Shown piece by piece: positions 12,114 through 23,100 of a stretch of 64,000 bases of DNA. The stretch's first letter is position 1. Each line of letters starts with the position of its first letter. The DNA lies in NCBI GenBank assembly GCA_039621445.1, contig CP154955.1:19448691-19512690 (forward strand), given 5' to 3'. The notes under the pieces are model-generated. The model searched no databases. It saw only the letters and a list, made by a program, of their open reading frames with translations, and was not told where the DNA came from. The translations under genes were made by a program, and so were the position numbers. The stretch comes from Euglena gracilis. Its lineage: Eukaryota > Euglenida > Euglenophyceae > Euglenales.

Positions 12114-13061
12114 ATGTTGGATATGTGAAAAGAAAAATTGTCAGTGCGGAAAATATTCTATGCTTGGGGAGGTAATTGTGAAGACAGAAAAAATTGGTCA
12201 AGTTGAGTGTTGTAGCAAAAATGAGTGGCAGGAGGAAAAGGTCGAATGATTTGAGCGATATGGGATATAATAATAATTGAGCGATGTGGGATTAAAGAAG
12301 GTAATTTAAAGGTCGGAAGAGGTTCAGGGATCGATTTGTTTAAACCCGTAAGTCTGCTGTAGAAGCAGCTTTCTCATTGGATTCTGGTCGTAAGAAGACG
12401 GATACGTTTGAAAAAGATGGAGTAGTTCATGGGGGTGGGTAATAAGAATTTGTCTCATATTATAGCGTTCAGAAGGATTTTGGCAAGGACTTTTGTTCAT
12501 CTCGGTTGGCATGGAGGTGGAGGTTGATATATACACAGTGGTTGTACCAAAGTATCAGGTACATATGTAGTCCAAATATGGTCAGGAAGAGGGAAATGAC
12601 CGCACATGCCTAGTCCTCGCTCAGCCATTTCAGAAGTTACAGAATCAGGAGAATTCTCGGTCAAATAATATTTTATGAGCAGTAGTATGAGCCATGATAT
12701 GGTATGAAGCTGAAATAATTGAAGGAAGGTATGTGATGTCAGACGAATGTTTAAAGCAGCACGCCGCGGTCAGAAAATTGTGAGCAATTGACATAATCGT
12801 AGAAAGATTTTCTGTCGTGTTAGTGGAAATGGGAGAGGAATGCATATTATGCGACCTGCTATCCCCTCTAAAGTATTTTGTTATTTTTTATGTGGAGGTG
12901 GAGGGTTAAGAGGATGGCTATGTGCGTGCTCCGTTGTTTGGGTAGTTTTAGGTTCTGCACAGCTTGGAAGGAACCAGAAACATTCCGGTCCAACTGGTAA
13001 AATTGTGAGACAAATGGTGGCTGTACTGAGAAAGGTGCCCAGGGCAAACTTTTTGGCCAGA

Positions 13062-13477
13062 TCATATATAATGTCTGGCAATGAAAGGATTTGACCATCA
13101 ACACCAGTGTTGAATTTTTTCGATGTCGATTCCACATTGGAACATTGCTTTAACTGTGGTTCTACGTCTGGATTGAAATGTGGAATGTTGGGCTTCAGTG
13201 TCGGCAAAATAATCGATGGTGTATAGTTGCAATTGTGAAATAGAAAAGAAGGGGGTACAGGGGTTGCAGCAAAGATTGGCATGTTTCCAAAAGGCGAGCC
13301 ATGCCACAATGAATAAGGGGCGGAGCGGAAAATGCGCTGTTGTTTTTCAGGGGGTTGCTTTTTTGGTTGGAACCAGATGCCACCACCCTCAGTTCCGGTG
13401 ACAATGTCACATGGTCTGATGGAGGCCACTTCAACAATGCGCAATCTGAGTGAAAGGGCCACAAGGAATGTGCACAA
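13062..13477 (-). pseudogene. Tyrosine recombinase fragment
   Basis: The frame from 13477 has the box-A pattern LVALSLRLRIVEVASIRPCD, with the catalytic Arg near 13441-13447. In another minus frame (13307-13098) comes a box-B-like SRRRTTVKAMFQCGIDIEKI, then HWC, a stop, and WSNPFIARHYI, where the Tyr at 13070-13068 is the expected nucleophile. This is the R...RxxR...W-S-x-x-F-x-x-x-Y order of phage-type integrases used by DIRS, Ngaro and VIPER elements. The frame change and the stop between boxes show it is not functional. Confidence 0.6.
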
Positions 13478-14058
13478 GATGAAGTGGGTTTGCTTAATAT
13501 TGCAGGAGTGCGCAATGTGCAGGAGACTTGTAGGGGGAACCAGGTGCTTTCAGGAATGATGCATAGTCGGTCAGATGCTTTTGAGAGTCTCCAAAGTACT
13601 GTTGGGAATAAAGGTGATATCCATTCCGGTGTTGTGAGGCATTGGAAGGCGGAGAGGATATTTCACATAGTAGAGGCTGCGCAATTCTTTGCGCAAGGTG
13701 ATGTATTTTTTCAATAAGTTCAGGTATTGGAATTTTTCTGTCACACTGAATCCGGAATTGTTTGAATTGCAGGATGTTTTGTCAATATGCTTTGAGCGTT
13801 GCGGAAGCCTGTGAAAATAATAGTGCTTGCTGTGCATTGTGGAGTTCCTATTTCTGGTGGAAGAGTTCCAGTTTGGGTAATAAGGCCACCCATTGAATGG
13901 TGAGTTCAGGAGTGGAGAGTCTTTTCGGGAGGATTCCGAATCTGAATGTCTTGGGGTGTTTTCCTCTTGCCGGAATAGTCATTTGTTGTTGTGGAGGTCG
14001 CATTCCCAATGCCAATGATATCGGGAACAACAAAACCCTTTCTTTGGTGGCGGAAATT

Positions 14059-14632
14059 TTATATTCCGCAATGAGCCGTCACAAGAAGCATAATATTTTG
14101 TGTCTTCCAAAATAGCGAAGTCTTGGACACCATTGGATGTCCTCTCCTCGAGAACTCTGCCCCCCCCCGACGCAATAATTCATCCAAGCCAAATGGTGCT
14201 GGTGGATAAACCAGTTGTTGTGATGATGAAGAAATTTGTGAGAATGATGAAACATTTGAGGAGGAATAGGTCTGCGATGAAGAAGAATGTATGGGCGATT
14301 GAAAAAAAAATTTGATTGGAGAAAGGGAATATTCGGAAGTAGAGATAGGCGAAGTACATGGTTTTTTGTGGCGAAAAAAGATTGAACCATGACGCGCCAG
14401 ACGTCGAGCAAATAATTTGTCTTCGCCCGTCCACTTGAATGTCTTCAAAACTGTTTTGTAGGATTTCAGGTATTTCTTTCATCCAAACGGGCAGATGTTC
14501 GAATTTTTGAAATTGAAAGGTACGTTCCGAAGAAAAATTATTGAGAAGATAATCTTCAGAGAAGTAATTTTTGTGTATTTTTCTGTATTTTGAGTTCAAG
14601 AAGTTCTTTTTGAAGCTGGGCAATTTGGTCAA
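14059..14632 (-). pseudogene. Gag-like region of the retroelement
   Basis: Two overlapping minus frames (14632-14180 and 14448-14059) give an N-terminal basic start (MTKLPSFKKNFL), a block QKFEHLPVWMKEIPEILQNS, and after a frame change a Ser/Gln/Pro-rich stretch ending PPAPFGLDELLRRGG. No conserved domain is visible. The gag assignment rests on its position upstream of the recombinase and on composition. Confidence 0.35.
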
Positions 14633-14789
14633 GCATGGTTGAGCCCCTGTCCCTTTGAGGCTAAGGATTACGGCTACAGATTCAGGAGTAGGACCCAGGT
14701 CAGGATTTGATAGTGATTAATAGAGCCCTTGAATTGATATTGTGGTTTGAAAAAGTGGATTGGCTATTGTTTTTTTACAGCGAGAATAC

Positions 14790-15050
14790 CTTGTATCGTG
14801 ATCGTCTGATGAGAATCTGAGCCAGAGGGGACAGTAGAATTTCATCGATGTTTGCAATGTCCTCAGGCGAGAATGAGATTGTTCCCGAAAGAGGAATATT
14901 GTTTTATATCCAGAAAATGCACAATAAAAATACCTGTGTGCGTGTCACCACGCGTTTTCCGACAACTCGGATTGTGCCATGAAATTCCAATGCTTTCTGC
15001 TTCATGACCAAATGTCCAAACGAAATCCAAATTTCAAATGTCCACAGCAA
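14790..15050 (-). CDS. Minus-strand exons of an unidentified gene
   Basis: Reading down the minus strand, about 15050-14934 encodes HLVMKQKALEFHGTIRVVGK and then RVVTRTQ, ending at ACACAG|GTATTT. Then about 14902-14790 encodes NIPLSGTISFSPEDIANIDE and ILLSPLAQILIRRSRYK, ending at AAG|GTATTC. Only about 33 nt separates the two, with no AG acceptor, so the junction is unclear; it may be a very short nonconventional intron or a small deletion. The text looks strongly coding but I cannot name the family. The downstream exon should lie beyond the retroelement, near 10.6 kb. Confidence 0.5.
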
Positions 15051-15316
15051 ATGTATGAATAATTTAAATACTTGTGCCAGGGAACCAATAACCAAGTGGA
15101 AAGAAAACAGACAGAATCAGAGCCCTGTGGATGGAGTCAAGTTAGTTCTGATTCCTAATAGGCTATCTAATCTTAATTAAGAAGTCATCTGGTCAAGTAT
15201 GTTGTTTTGGGCATTCAGCACCCCTGACTCACAATCCCTGTGGTTTGATTGTCGGTGTCTGATTTTCTCTTCTCTTGAACTGGCTTGGTCGAGATATTCC
15301 AAATTGTCTGTTTCAA

Positions 15317-16143
15317 CTATGTTACCCAGAAGTCCATGCAGTTTGCTATTTTTTTCTGTGTCTGGTGGAGGTTCTGGTCCAATCTGTTTCTGCGAGGGGT
15401 GGCTTGGGGTATCACAGTGTAGTCATCCCCAGCTTTCTTCAACAAATGCGGAGGGAGCTCCTCGTCAGTGATTTTCACTCGCCTCTTCACGGTGCGTTTG
15501 GCGAGGCGTTTGCGCCTCAAGAAGCTTTGGAACCATTTCAACCCCAGAAGTATCCACCGGTTCTCCTCAGCTAAGAAAATATACAAAGAAGTTTTTGAAA
15601 TGATTAAATTTTGGCAAAGACGTGCAAATGAAACCTGGGCTTGTGCTAGAGCTGCTTCCTTCGTGGTGTGCTTCTTCCTTGCCTTTCGGTCTCGTATCCC
15701 AGCATGTAATTTGTCCTCCACCACGGGAAGAAACATTTTTTCCCACCGGTGCCCACGCGTGCTCATTTCTTCCCACCGGCCTTTGCAGCCTCCTGCAGCT
15801 TTGCTTTGTTTGCTGTCCACTTGCTCACCATCCCCTTGTTGATCCCACTTTGCTTGGCCGCATGCCCCAGCGACATTGCTTCCCCCAGAGCAATCACACG
15901 CAGCTTGAAGGCAATGCTATATTTCTTGCGGACCTTTTTGGAACCCTGCCCTCCTTCTTCACCTTCTTCCTCCCCCTCGGTCCCTCCCTCACTCCCACTG
16001 TGACCCTTGTGCACCTCATCCACGGAAGCAGCACCATCATTCCACGTTTCCTCACCCCTCACTCCTCACCCCTCAGATTCTGACCTGTCAGACTCACAAT
16101 ACACACTCTCCAAACCTGCGGACCCAGGTTCACTGTCCGACAT
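15317..16143 (-). pseudogene. Pogo/CENP-B-like transposase, truncated and broken
   Basis: The minus strand starts MSDSEPGSAGLESVYCES at 16143, with an acidic N-terminus (EGGTEGEEEGEEGG). A helix-turn-helix follows (KKYSIAFKLRVIALGEAM, then AAKQSGINKGMVSKW), and then the second CENP-B-type DNA-binding block (FLPVVEDKLHAGIRDRKARK ... ILLGLKWFQSFLRRKRLAKR). A TGA breaks the N-terminal part near 16066. A +1 frameshift lies at about 15765. A short GT-AG intron (15634-15571, 64 nt) interrupts the second block. No DDE catalytic domain follows; the frame stops near 15317. Established family knowledge: pogo/Tigger transposases carry these two DNA-binding modules before the nuclease. Confidence 0.7.
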
Positions 16144-16251
16144 TACAAAAGACTGCAAGGAGGATGGGGGCAGGCATTAGGAGCCACCTGTAAGAAACTC
16201 CCACCGACAAGAAACCTCCTAGCAATGACCTCGACACCCACCTATAAGATA

Positions 16252-16324
16252 CCCCCACCTATAAGAAACCCTTTCGGTCGGTTTTCGGAAACCCAACTAT
16301 AAACAGGTTTCTTATAGGTGGGGG
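16252..16324. repeat. 19-bp perfect inverted repeat
   Basis: CCCCCACCTATAAGAAACC (16252-16270) and its complement (16306-16324) flank a 35-nt spacer. A similar CACCTATAAGATA word precedes it at 16239. Possibly the ends of a very small TIR element. Confidence 0.8.
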
Positions 16325-16642
16325 GGGGGGGGTTAGGGATGCAGGGGAGCAACCAGGAGGGGTGAGGCGGGTTGGAGGCAACAGGTACTCCAAGGCCCGA
16401 AGCTCCAATGATGGCGGATGTCGTGCAGGTCGCCCACCCCAGTAGTCTTTGGCAAGGCTTAACCTCCCAACCTGGACATGGTAAATAACAGCCCCAGGGA
16501 TGGAGCCAAGTGGCCTAGCAGGGCAAACACAATCCCTTTGGTGGTCAAGGTTGCAGACCTTTTTCTTTACACGTTTATGCACAGTCGGGCGCTTTTTTGG
16601 GCACTCATATAGGCACCCAAAAGGGGGGTGTCAGCCATTCAC

Positions 16643-16686
16643 GACATAGTGCTACGTGCGTTACGTAACGCGCGTAACACTATGTC
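16643..16686. repeat. 44-bp imperfect palindrome
   Basis: GACATAGTGCTACGTGCGTTACG is answered by a matching arm ending CACTATGTC, centred on TTACGTAA, with two mismatched pairs. Could be a protein-binding palindrome or a fossil element end. Confidence 0.7.
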
Positions 16687-16689
16687 TGC

Positions 16690-18500
16690 TGCGAATTCCT
16701 GACTGGGAAGGGTGGTTGAAACAGGTAACACTGTCGTGGATCATTGACTGCTCTGAATACTCTGAGCGCAAACCAGCTTAGCTGGGGTGTTAAAAAAGCC
16801 CCACCTGTCCCCCTTCCTTTCCGCAAACACCCCCTTATTGCGTGGGTGCGGGCGTTTGATCAATGTTGAAAAGCGGGTATTGGGGACTGACCAGAGGTCC
16901 CATTGGAGTATGGTTACCAACCCATCTTCGCCTGGGCTTTCCTCCCAACTTCCTTTCTTGTCGTGGTTCTGTGTCAGACGAAAAGTCGTCATCTGGCGAT
17001 TGTCCGGATAAGATGTCCAGCACTTGGGTGGCGCATGAACGTCTTGTGCAGTCCTGATTGAACTCCAAGGGCCCTCGTTTTATTTCTTTGTTGATGTTTC
17101 AAAGAATTACCCAGATGTGCAATGATCATCAATTTCAAGACGACGTGACCGAGATAGGGTTGTCATACAGCTTTCCTACACTTTGCTGTGCCCTCACTGG
17201 TGTTGAGACTCTTCCGTGCCAATCCCTCCGCCGCCGTGAGATGCGCTTGAGGTAGTTCCATTGTGCATTTGCACGACACTTATGGTGCTTTGAAATTTGA
17301 ATTTGCTTAACATTAATTTTTGTTCTAACAGGCATGGCCATTGCACCATTGCACCAATCAACAGATTAATGAAAAACTAACGGTAATATATTAATGGTAT
17401 AATATTAAATTATAAATGTTATGGCTGATGCGCAAAATGCACAATGGTCAGAACTCCAAAATTAGTGCAGTCATTGGGCATTTAAGGGTGCCATTCTCGT
17501 CAGTCAGCGTCACAATTCACAAATGTGCATGGGAAGGGGCAGACCTCTCCCGTATTGATATTGAGTAAATGTTCCAAGCGTTTCTCCAGCTTAAATACTT
17601 CCACCAACTTGACACCCGGGCAATTGCGTTTTTTCAATAAGCTATACGTTAACAATAATTCCAAATGCGGCTGGAAAAGGCTGTTGGCTGGCCACCGACC
17701 CCAGGGGGTGGGGGTCCACAGGGTCGTACGAGAAGGCCTCGTGGGGGGGGGGGTCCCCCCCCAAGGTGGGGGTCGACCCCCCCCACTATGGCACCCTCTC
17801 AAAGATAATTCCTTCGGCACCAGGATGGGGTGCGGGGGGTCGACCCCCCCCACCCACCACCCGTAAGGTTGCGGGGATTCCCGTACAGCCCTGGGGTCCA
17901 GGGAGGTGGTTCGAACCCGGCTGCCGGGCTGGACCCGAATGGGACCCAAAAGCAGGCAAAACGCCCAAATCCAGCTGGGATGCATTTCTTCAGCTAAATT
18001 TTTGAGGTAAACCCCCCCCAAAAAAAAGTCCAAAGAATGGTCATTTTTGGCCATTTTTGACCATTTTTCCCAAATTTTCGGCGCTGTGTGCCGAATTTTT
18101 TTCCTGTCCAGCCCAGCTTCGATGGGCTGTGAAAACTTTATTGCCGCTTCACCCCGGGGGCGATCCGCGCTGGAGAACTTTGGCAAAGTTTTAAATAATT
18201 ACACAAGAAAGTGCTTAAAATCCGATCGTGATCATCATTGTCATTTATATTTATTTCGGCGAGTGCTTCATGAGAAGGGTCCAAATGCAAGTATAGGTCT
18301 AAATTTGAAGTTTTCTCTGAAACTATGGCTGACGATTTTTGTGCTTATTTTCACAAGATGCCACTTGATTCTGAGCATCGAGATACCTGACATGACCGTG
18401 TCAAAACGAAAATGTCATTTGACATACGGCAGTTCATTTGAAACTGAAGCAGCAGCAGCAACAACAGGAGCAACAGCAACAGCAGCGGGTGCAATGCAAA
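16690..18500. other. Noncoding or undetermined stretch
   Basis: No exon chain is supported. Minus frames at 16741-17068 include an acidic segment (CATQVLDILSGQSPDDDFSS) that could be the start of another mobile-element protein. A GC-rich block at 17690-17960 contains mirrored GGGGTCGACCCCCCC and GGTTCGAACC words that recur elsewhere in the window. Confidence 0.4.
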
Positions 18501-18516
18501 TGGCACATGAAATCGG

Positions 18517-18700
18517 ATGAGCCAAGCCTGCTCTGTGCTCTGTGCAAGAGCATCATCCAATTACTCAGAAGAAATGCAAGCTGATTTTTTGGTTGAAGGA
18601 ATTAAAGTTTCGACCATCAAGGAGTTGCGCGATATGAATAGGCCAGAGAACGAATGTTTGGATCCATGGTTTTCGGCCGGGGTTCATCGAACACTGGCCT
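18517..18700 (+). CDS. Possible exon, unidentified
   Basis: An open frame beginning at ATG 18517 reads SNYSEEMQADFLVEGIKVST and then IKELRDMNRPENECLDPWFS, which looks like real protein. It becomes GC-rich and proline-rich after about 18690 and is then interrupted by family A copy 2. Excising that element with one duplication restores the earlier sequence. No domain recognised. Confidence 0.35.
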
Positions 18701-18783
18701 GGCTTCGAGCCGCCCCGGTTCAACATGGCAGCGGCAGGGGCTGCCCAGGCCGGTCTCCCGCGGGCCAGGAGCCCCATCAGAAA

Positions 18784-19087
18784 CAGGCTTGTGCTTAGTC
18801 GGGTGCTTACCCCACGGGGGGGGGGGGGGGGCTAGGGGCAGGCACCCCATAGCACCCAATCCGACCCCCGGGAGGGGGGGGGTAGGGTTTCGGGGTGCCT
18901 GCACATAGCAGGCAACCCCTCGGACCCTGGCGCCTTCGGCGCCGGGGGCCCGGAAAAGGCCATTTTCAATGAAAGTTTTCTGGGTTCTCCCAGACCCCTA
19001 ACCCCCCCGGGGGGTGTGCCTGCTATGTGCAGGCACCCTTTAGCACCCACCCACCCCCCTCCCCCCCGGTCAGTAAGCACAAGCCTG
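18784..19087. mobile_element. TIR element family A, copy 2 (hAT-like MITE)
   Basis: 304 bp with perfect 14-bp inverted ends CAGGCTTGTGCTTA and TAAGCACAAGCCTG and a perfect 8-bp duplication ATCAGAAA (18776-18783 and 19088-19095). Interior closely matches the copy at 7596. Non-coding. Confidence 0.95.
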
Positions 19088-20175
19088 ATCAGAAATCGCA
19101 TTGCCACCCCCCTCAGCCACAGAATTATGCTGTCAATGGCCTACAAATCCAGCCTCTTCAATGAATGCGGTTCCCCAAGCATCACAAACCTGGGGGGATT
19201 TGAATGCGAAAGGGCAAAAAGGGCCAGAGGCGAAAACAGCACCAGGCCAGAAGAAGGGATAAAAGGCACCAAACAAACAGCCGCAGTGCACACGGAGAGG
19301 TTTGAATGCGAAAATTATGTGGGAATAGTTCTGGACAAAATTTTGTCCAGGATTTTCCCTGCCATTTTAAGGAACCAAATTTCGGATTTTCCCAGTAAAT
19401 TTTAAGAAAAATCCAATTTCCTCCAATGAACGTCCAAAATTTTTCTTCGGTGCCTCAAGCCAGTTCTTGGAATGTATTCTTGTTCCAAATCACCTATTGA
19501 GAGGTGTATTGGACATCCAAAATGAAAGAATGAGTTTGTTGTTTTATTTTGCAATTTGAAGTTTTTGATTTCACGAGATTTTTGAAAGTTAAATTTGAAC
19601 CTCGGGATTTTGATATGCTTTCTGAAAGTATTTCCCTGAAAATGGGTTCCGTCCAGGACTTTTCCCGGCATTTTAAAAATTCATTCAATATTTTCACAAC
19701 AGAATTTTTCCCGTTGCAGATCGTTCCTTGTCAGATTCCCATCATTATCCACTTTTTTTTTCACAATTTCTGTGATTCCCGCGATTTACCAGATTTCCTG
19801 CAGTTTCTGCATTTTCCCTCAGTTTCCGATTTCCCCCCAAAAGTTTTCACAATTTTCCCGAGTGTCTCCGATATCAACCCCCCCCCCAATGATGGAACAG
19901 CTGAACCCCCCCCCGCCCCATCCCCCCCCTGGCAGTGGCATTTCAAGGTTTTATTTTCATCGCCCCCCCCCCCCCGAGGCATTGTCAAAAGCTCCCCGCC
20001 ACCCTATTGGGAATGGGTGCCCCCCATCCTTGGGGTGGGGATCAGACCCCCCAACCCTGCCCCAGGGCACTGCGGCAATCCCCAACACCTCATTTGTGTT
20101 GGGTGGGGGATGGTCCTGACCCCCCCCACCACACCTTCCCGTACAACCGCCCCCCCCCTCCCCCTGCTGCCTGCG

Positions 20176-23100
20176 TGGGGGTCGGCGGAACCCGGCCTGG
20201 GCCGGACGTGTCGCGCCGGGCGGCGTTGGGCGGCGGGCTGGCCGCGGCGACCGCCCTGCTGCACCCCCCCACCGCCTCGTGGGCGGAGGACGGCGAGGCG
20301 GCGGCCCCCCCGCCGGCGGCCCCCCGGCCCAAGACGGTGTTGATCACCGGCAGCAGCCACCGGCCGGGCACCGCCCCTCTGCCCCCCCATGTGAGTGTGA
20401 CAGAGCTGTGTGGCAGGATTGAGCCAAAAAACGGCGGCCATTCCTTTTCCTAGTTCCATGCTGGTGCTCCACACTGCTTTGGAGGCGAAGAAGTGCAGTG
20501 CCCAAAATGTGGGGCCAAAGATGAGGCAGGAAAAGAGGGTGTCAATGATTGCCCGCCTGGCTGCTTTGTTGTTGGGGGAGTTGTAGCTGGGGGGGAGCTC
20601 CTTTTTGTTGCGACATTCTGATACAACCATTTTCCAATGACTGTTTTTATCTCTGCAGGAAATGATTTTGAATTTGAAAAATGCACTTTTTGGGTGGCCA
20701 GATTTTTCCCCGAGATTAAATTTTTCGTCTTTTTTGAACTTTTTACACTTTGTTGTGTGGGTGGTCAGCCAGCCAGTGCCCCCAACAGCGGCATCGGGCT
20801 GGACGGGGCGATCAAGCTCGCCCGCCGCGGGGACCGAGTCCTGCTTGCCTGCCGCTCCTGGGGCGGCGCCTGCAGTGCACACCCTGCCCCATCTCGCAGA
20901 AATGCTTGTGATCTATCACGGCACCCCTCCCCTTGGCTTGCTGTCCACCCAGACCGTTGGAGTCAAGGTGCCCACGCCAATGAGCTGGGGGGGGGAGAAG
21001 TTTGCAATTCGTACCTCAGCTTTATCGATACGAATATTCAACCACAGAGTTGATGCTGATGCTGTCTTCCAACCTCTTCCACAACTGTCTTTGCCGGTGG
21101 CATGTTTGTTACAGGAATGCTTCGCGTCCGGCATTGTTGCGTATCTTTGTCCATTGTGTTTCGATTGGCAGTGCCCTACCGGCACCCTTGAGAAGGCCGA
21201 GGCCGCCCGCGCTACCATCTTGAAGGAGGTTCCCGCGACCGGGATGCGCATTTGGGGGTTTGCTGGCGCTTCTTTCGGTTGGGTTTCTGATGTTTGGCCA
21301 CTTGCATAACCACTATCTGGAGTTGCTGTCAGCCACGGCCAAATAATGTACCATTGGGAACCCCAATATTATTTCGGCATACAAGGACAAGAAGTTCGAT
21401 TTGGAACAGATTTGGAGAGAAGTTGGGGGTATGACCAAGGTCAAATGTGTATTTTTATTTCAAAATATCGCAGGTGATGGGAGACTTTTTTTGAAATCGC
21501 TTCACAAAAATTTCAAAGTAGCACAAAGGAATACTAGCCACAGTTTGGCATTTTCTATAAAATGGGGTGGATCTGTGGCCAAGGCACCTCCTACACATCC
21601 ATACACTCACACCATGCACCATACGCCAGGAAATTTCACTTCGGCCGACCAATCGCCGCACGTTGCATGCCCATCCTCGTATTGCTTTCAAGCGATGTGA
21701 ACTCGTCACGCGAGCGCACGTGTGCACCCCCGTCACACCCGCACCCATTCCCGTGGGGTTTGGGGAGGCTGCCAAACTGGGGGTCCCGCCGCGGCCTCCC
21801 CAGACAACGTCGTGCCGGTGGCGTGCGACCTGGCGTCCCTCGCGTCCGTGCGGCAGTGCGCGGAGCGGCTGCGGCGGGAGGGCGTCACGCTGGACGTCCT
21901 GGTCCTGAACGCCGGCGTGCAGTTCACAGGTTTGGCCGCAGTCTTGTGCTCTTTCGGGGGCTGGGGCTGCACTGACCGATGGGCTGCCCAGTTCGACCAA
22001 TGCCCCCCACATCAGGGTATTAGTATCAAGTGAGTGTTGGTTTTGCGCAGGGAGAAGGCTGTCAGACCCCCCTTCAGACGAAGGGGAGGTCCAGGACCCC
22101 CCTGAAACCATTTTCGCCAGCGCTTCGCACCGGAGAAGATGATTTTTTGGTGTATGTTTTGCCAATTTTTCAAAGAAAGTTGCGAAAACGCGATTTTGGG
22201 GTTCAATCCCAAAAAAATTCCGGCGCTTTGCACATGGGGGGTTTTTGTGCAGGGGGGTCCAACCCGCCCCCTCCCCCCCACTCATTTAGTACCCTGCCCT
22301 CGTGAAGCAGGGAAGAGGCTAATTACTGTTATTGCTTGACATATGGAGCCAGTACTACTGTTTTTTGCCTTTGGTTTTATTATGGTGCCCAATCTCCATG
22401 GATCTCGAGTGTGGGCGTTGTTATTTAAACCAGGATGGTGACTCCGCGGGGGCATGTGTTGTGGCCAGGCATCTTTTTAAGTCAGAAGCCCCCCCCCCCC
22501 GGGGGGGTGGGTAGGTCCGGGCCGGACCCTCCCCCCGGGGGGGGGGGAGGGGGGGGGGTCCCGCGCCCGAGGCGCCGGGTATACCTTTTCGGCACGAACC
22601 GCCGAAAATTTTTGAAAATTGCCTTTAACGGGCCCGATTTTGGGGGGAGTCCCCGCTCCCCCCCCCCCCGGGGGGGTCCCGCACCACCCCGGGTGGGTGG
22701 GGGGGGGGACCCCCCCCCCGGGGGTCTTTCAAAGAAGCCTGGTTGTGGCCCGCACCTCCATCAGGGGGGGGGGGTTGGGCTGATTGAGTACCCCTGGAGG
22801 AGGTTTCCTGGTGCAGCCCAGTTACCCCCAATAATCCCTGAAACTTCTTCCCAATCTATCCTGAAACTTCGCAATGGCCGTTGAGAGACTGCAATGCAAT
22901 TATGAATGCCGCTTATTGTGTCATCACTCAGCGCTGGGTTATCCCTCTCCCCTTGGGGCCCGCCCTCAAATCACACCCCAAACCACAACGCCACAGGCGT
23001 CCAGGACGTCCCCCGCACCGCCGACGGCTTTGAGCTGACGGTGGGCACCGGCCAAGGCTCGGCTGGATTCATTTTTTTGTGCAGAATGCCTTCTCCCTTG

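Larger units (their letters stand above)
11136..14650 (-). mobile_element. Decayed DIRS/VIPER/TATE-like tyrosine-recombinase retroelement
   Basis: Read on the minus strand, the order is a Ser/Pro-rich gag-like region (about 14.63-14.06 kb), a tyrosine recombinase (13.48-13.06 kb), a reverse transcriptase with RNase H (12.1-11.4 kb), then the telomeric palindrome. The frames carry stops and frameshifts, so this copy is dead. Recombinase upstream of reverse transcriptase is, as I recall, the order in the kinetoplastid elements VIPER and TATE, and TATE is tied to telomeric hexamers. The region is AT-richer than its surroundings and lacks G runs. Outer limits are inferred: the 5' end is unknown and the palindrome is taken as the 3' limit. 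Confidence 0.6.

Noticed and set aside
20004-20882. 292-codon minus-strand open frame
   Set aside because: It is antisense to reductase exons 1 and 2 and reflects GC-rich composition; no recognisable domain.
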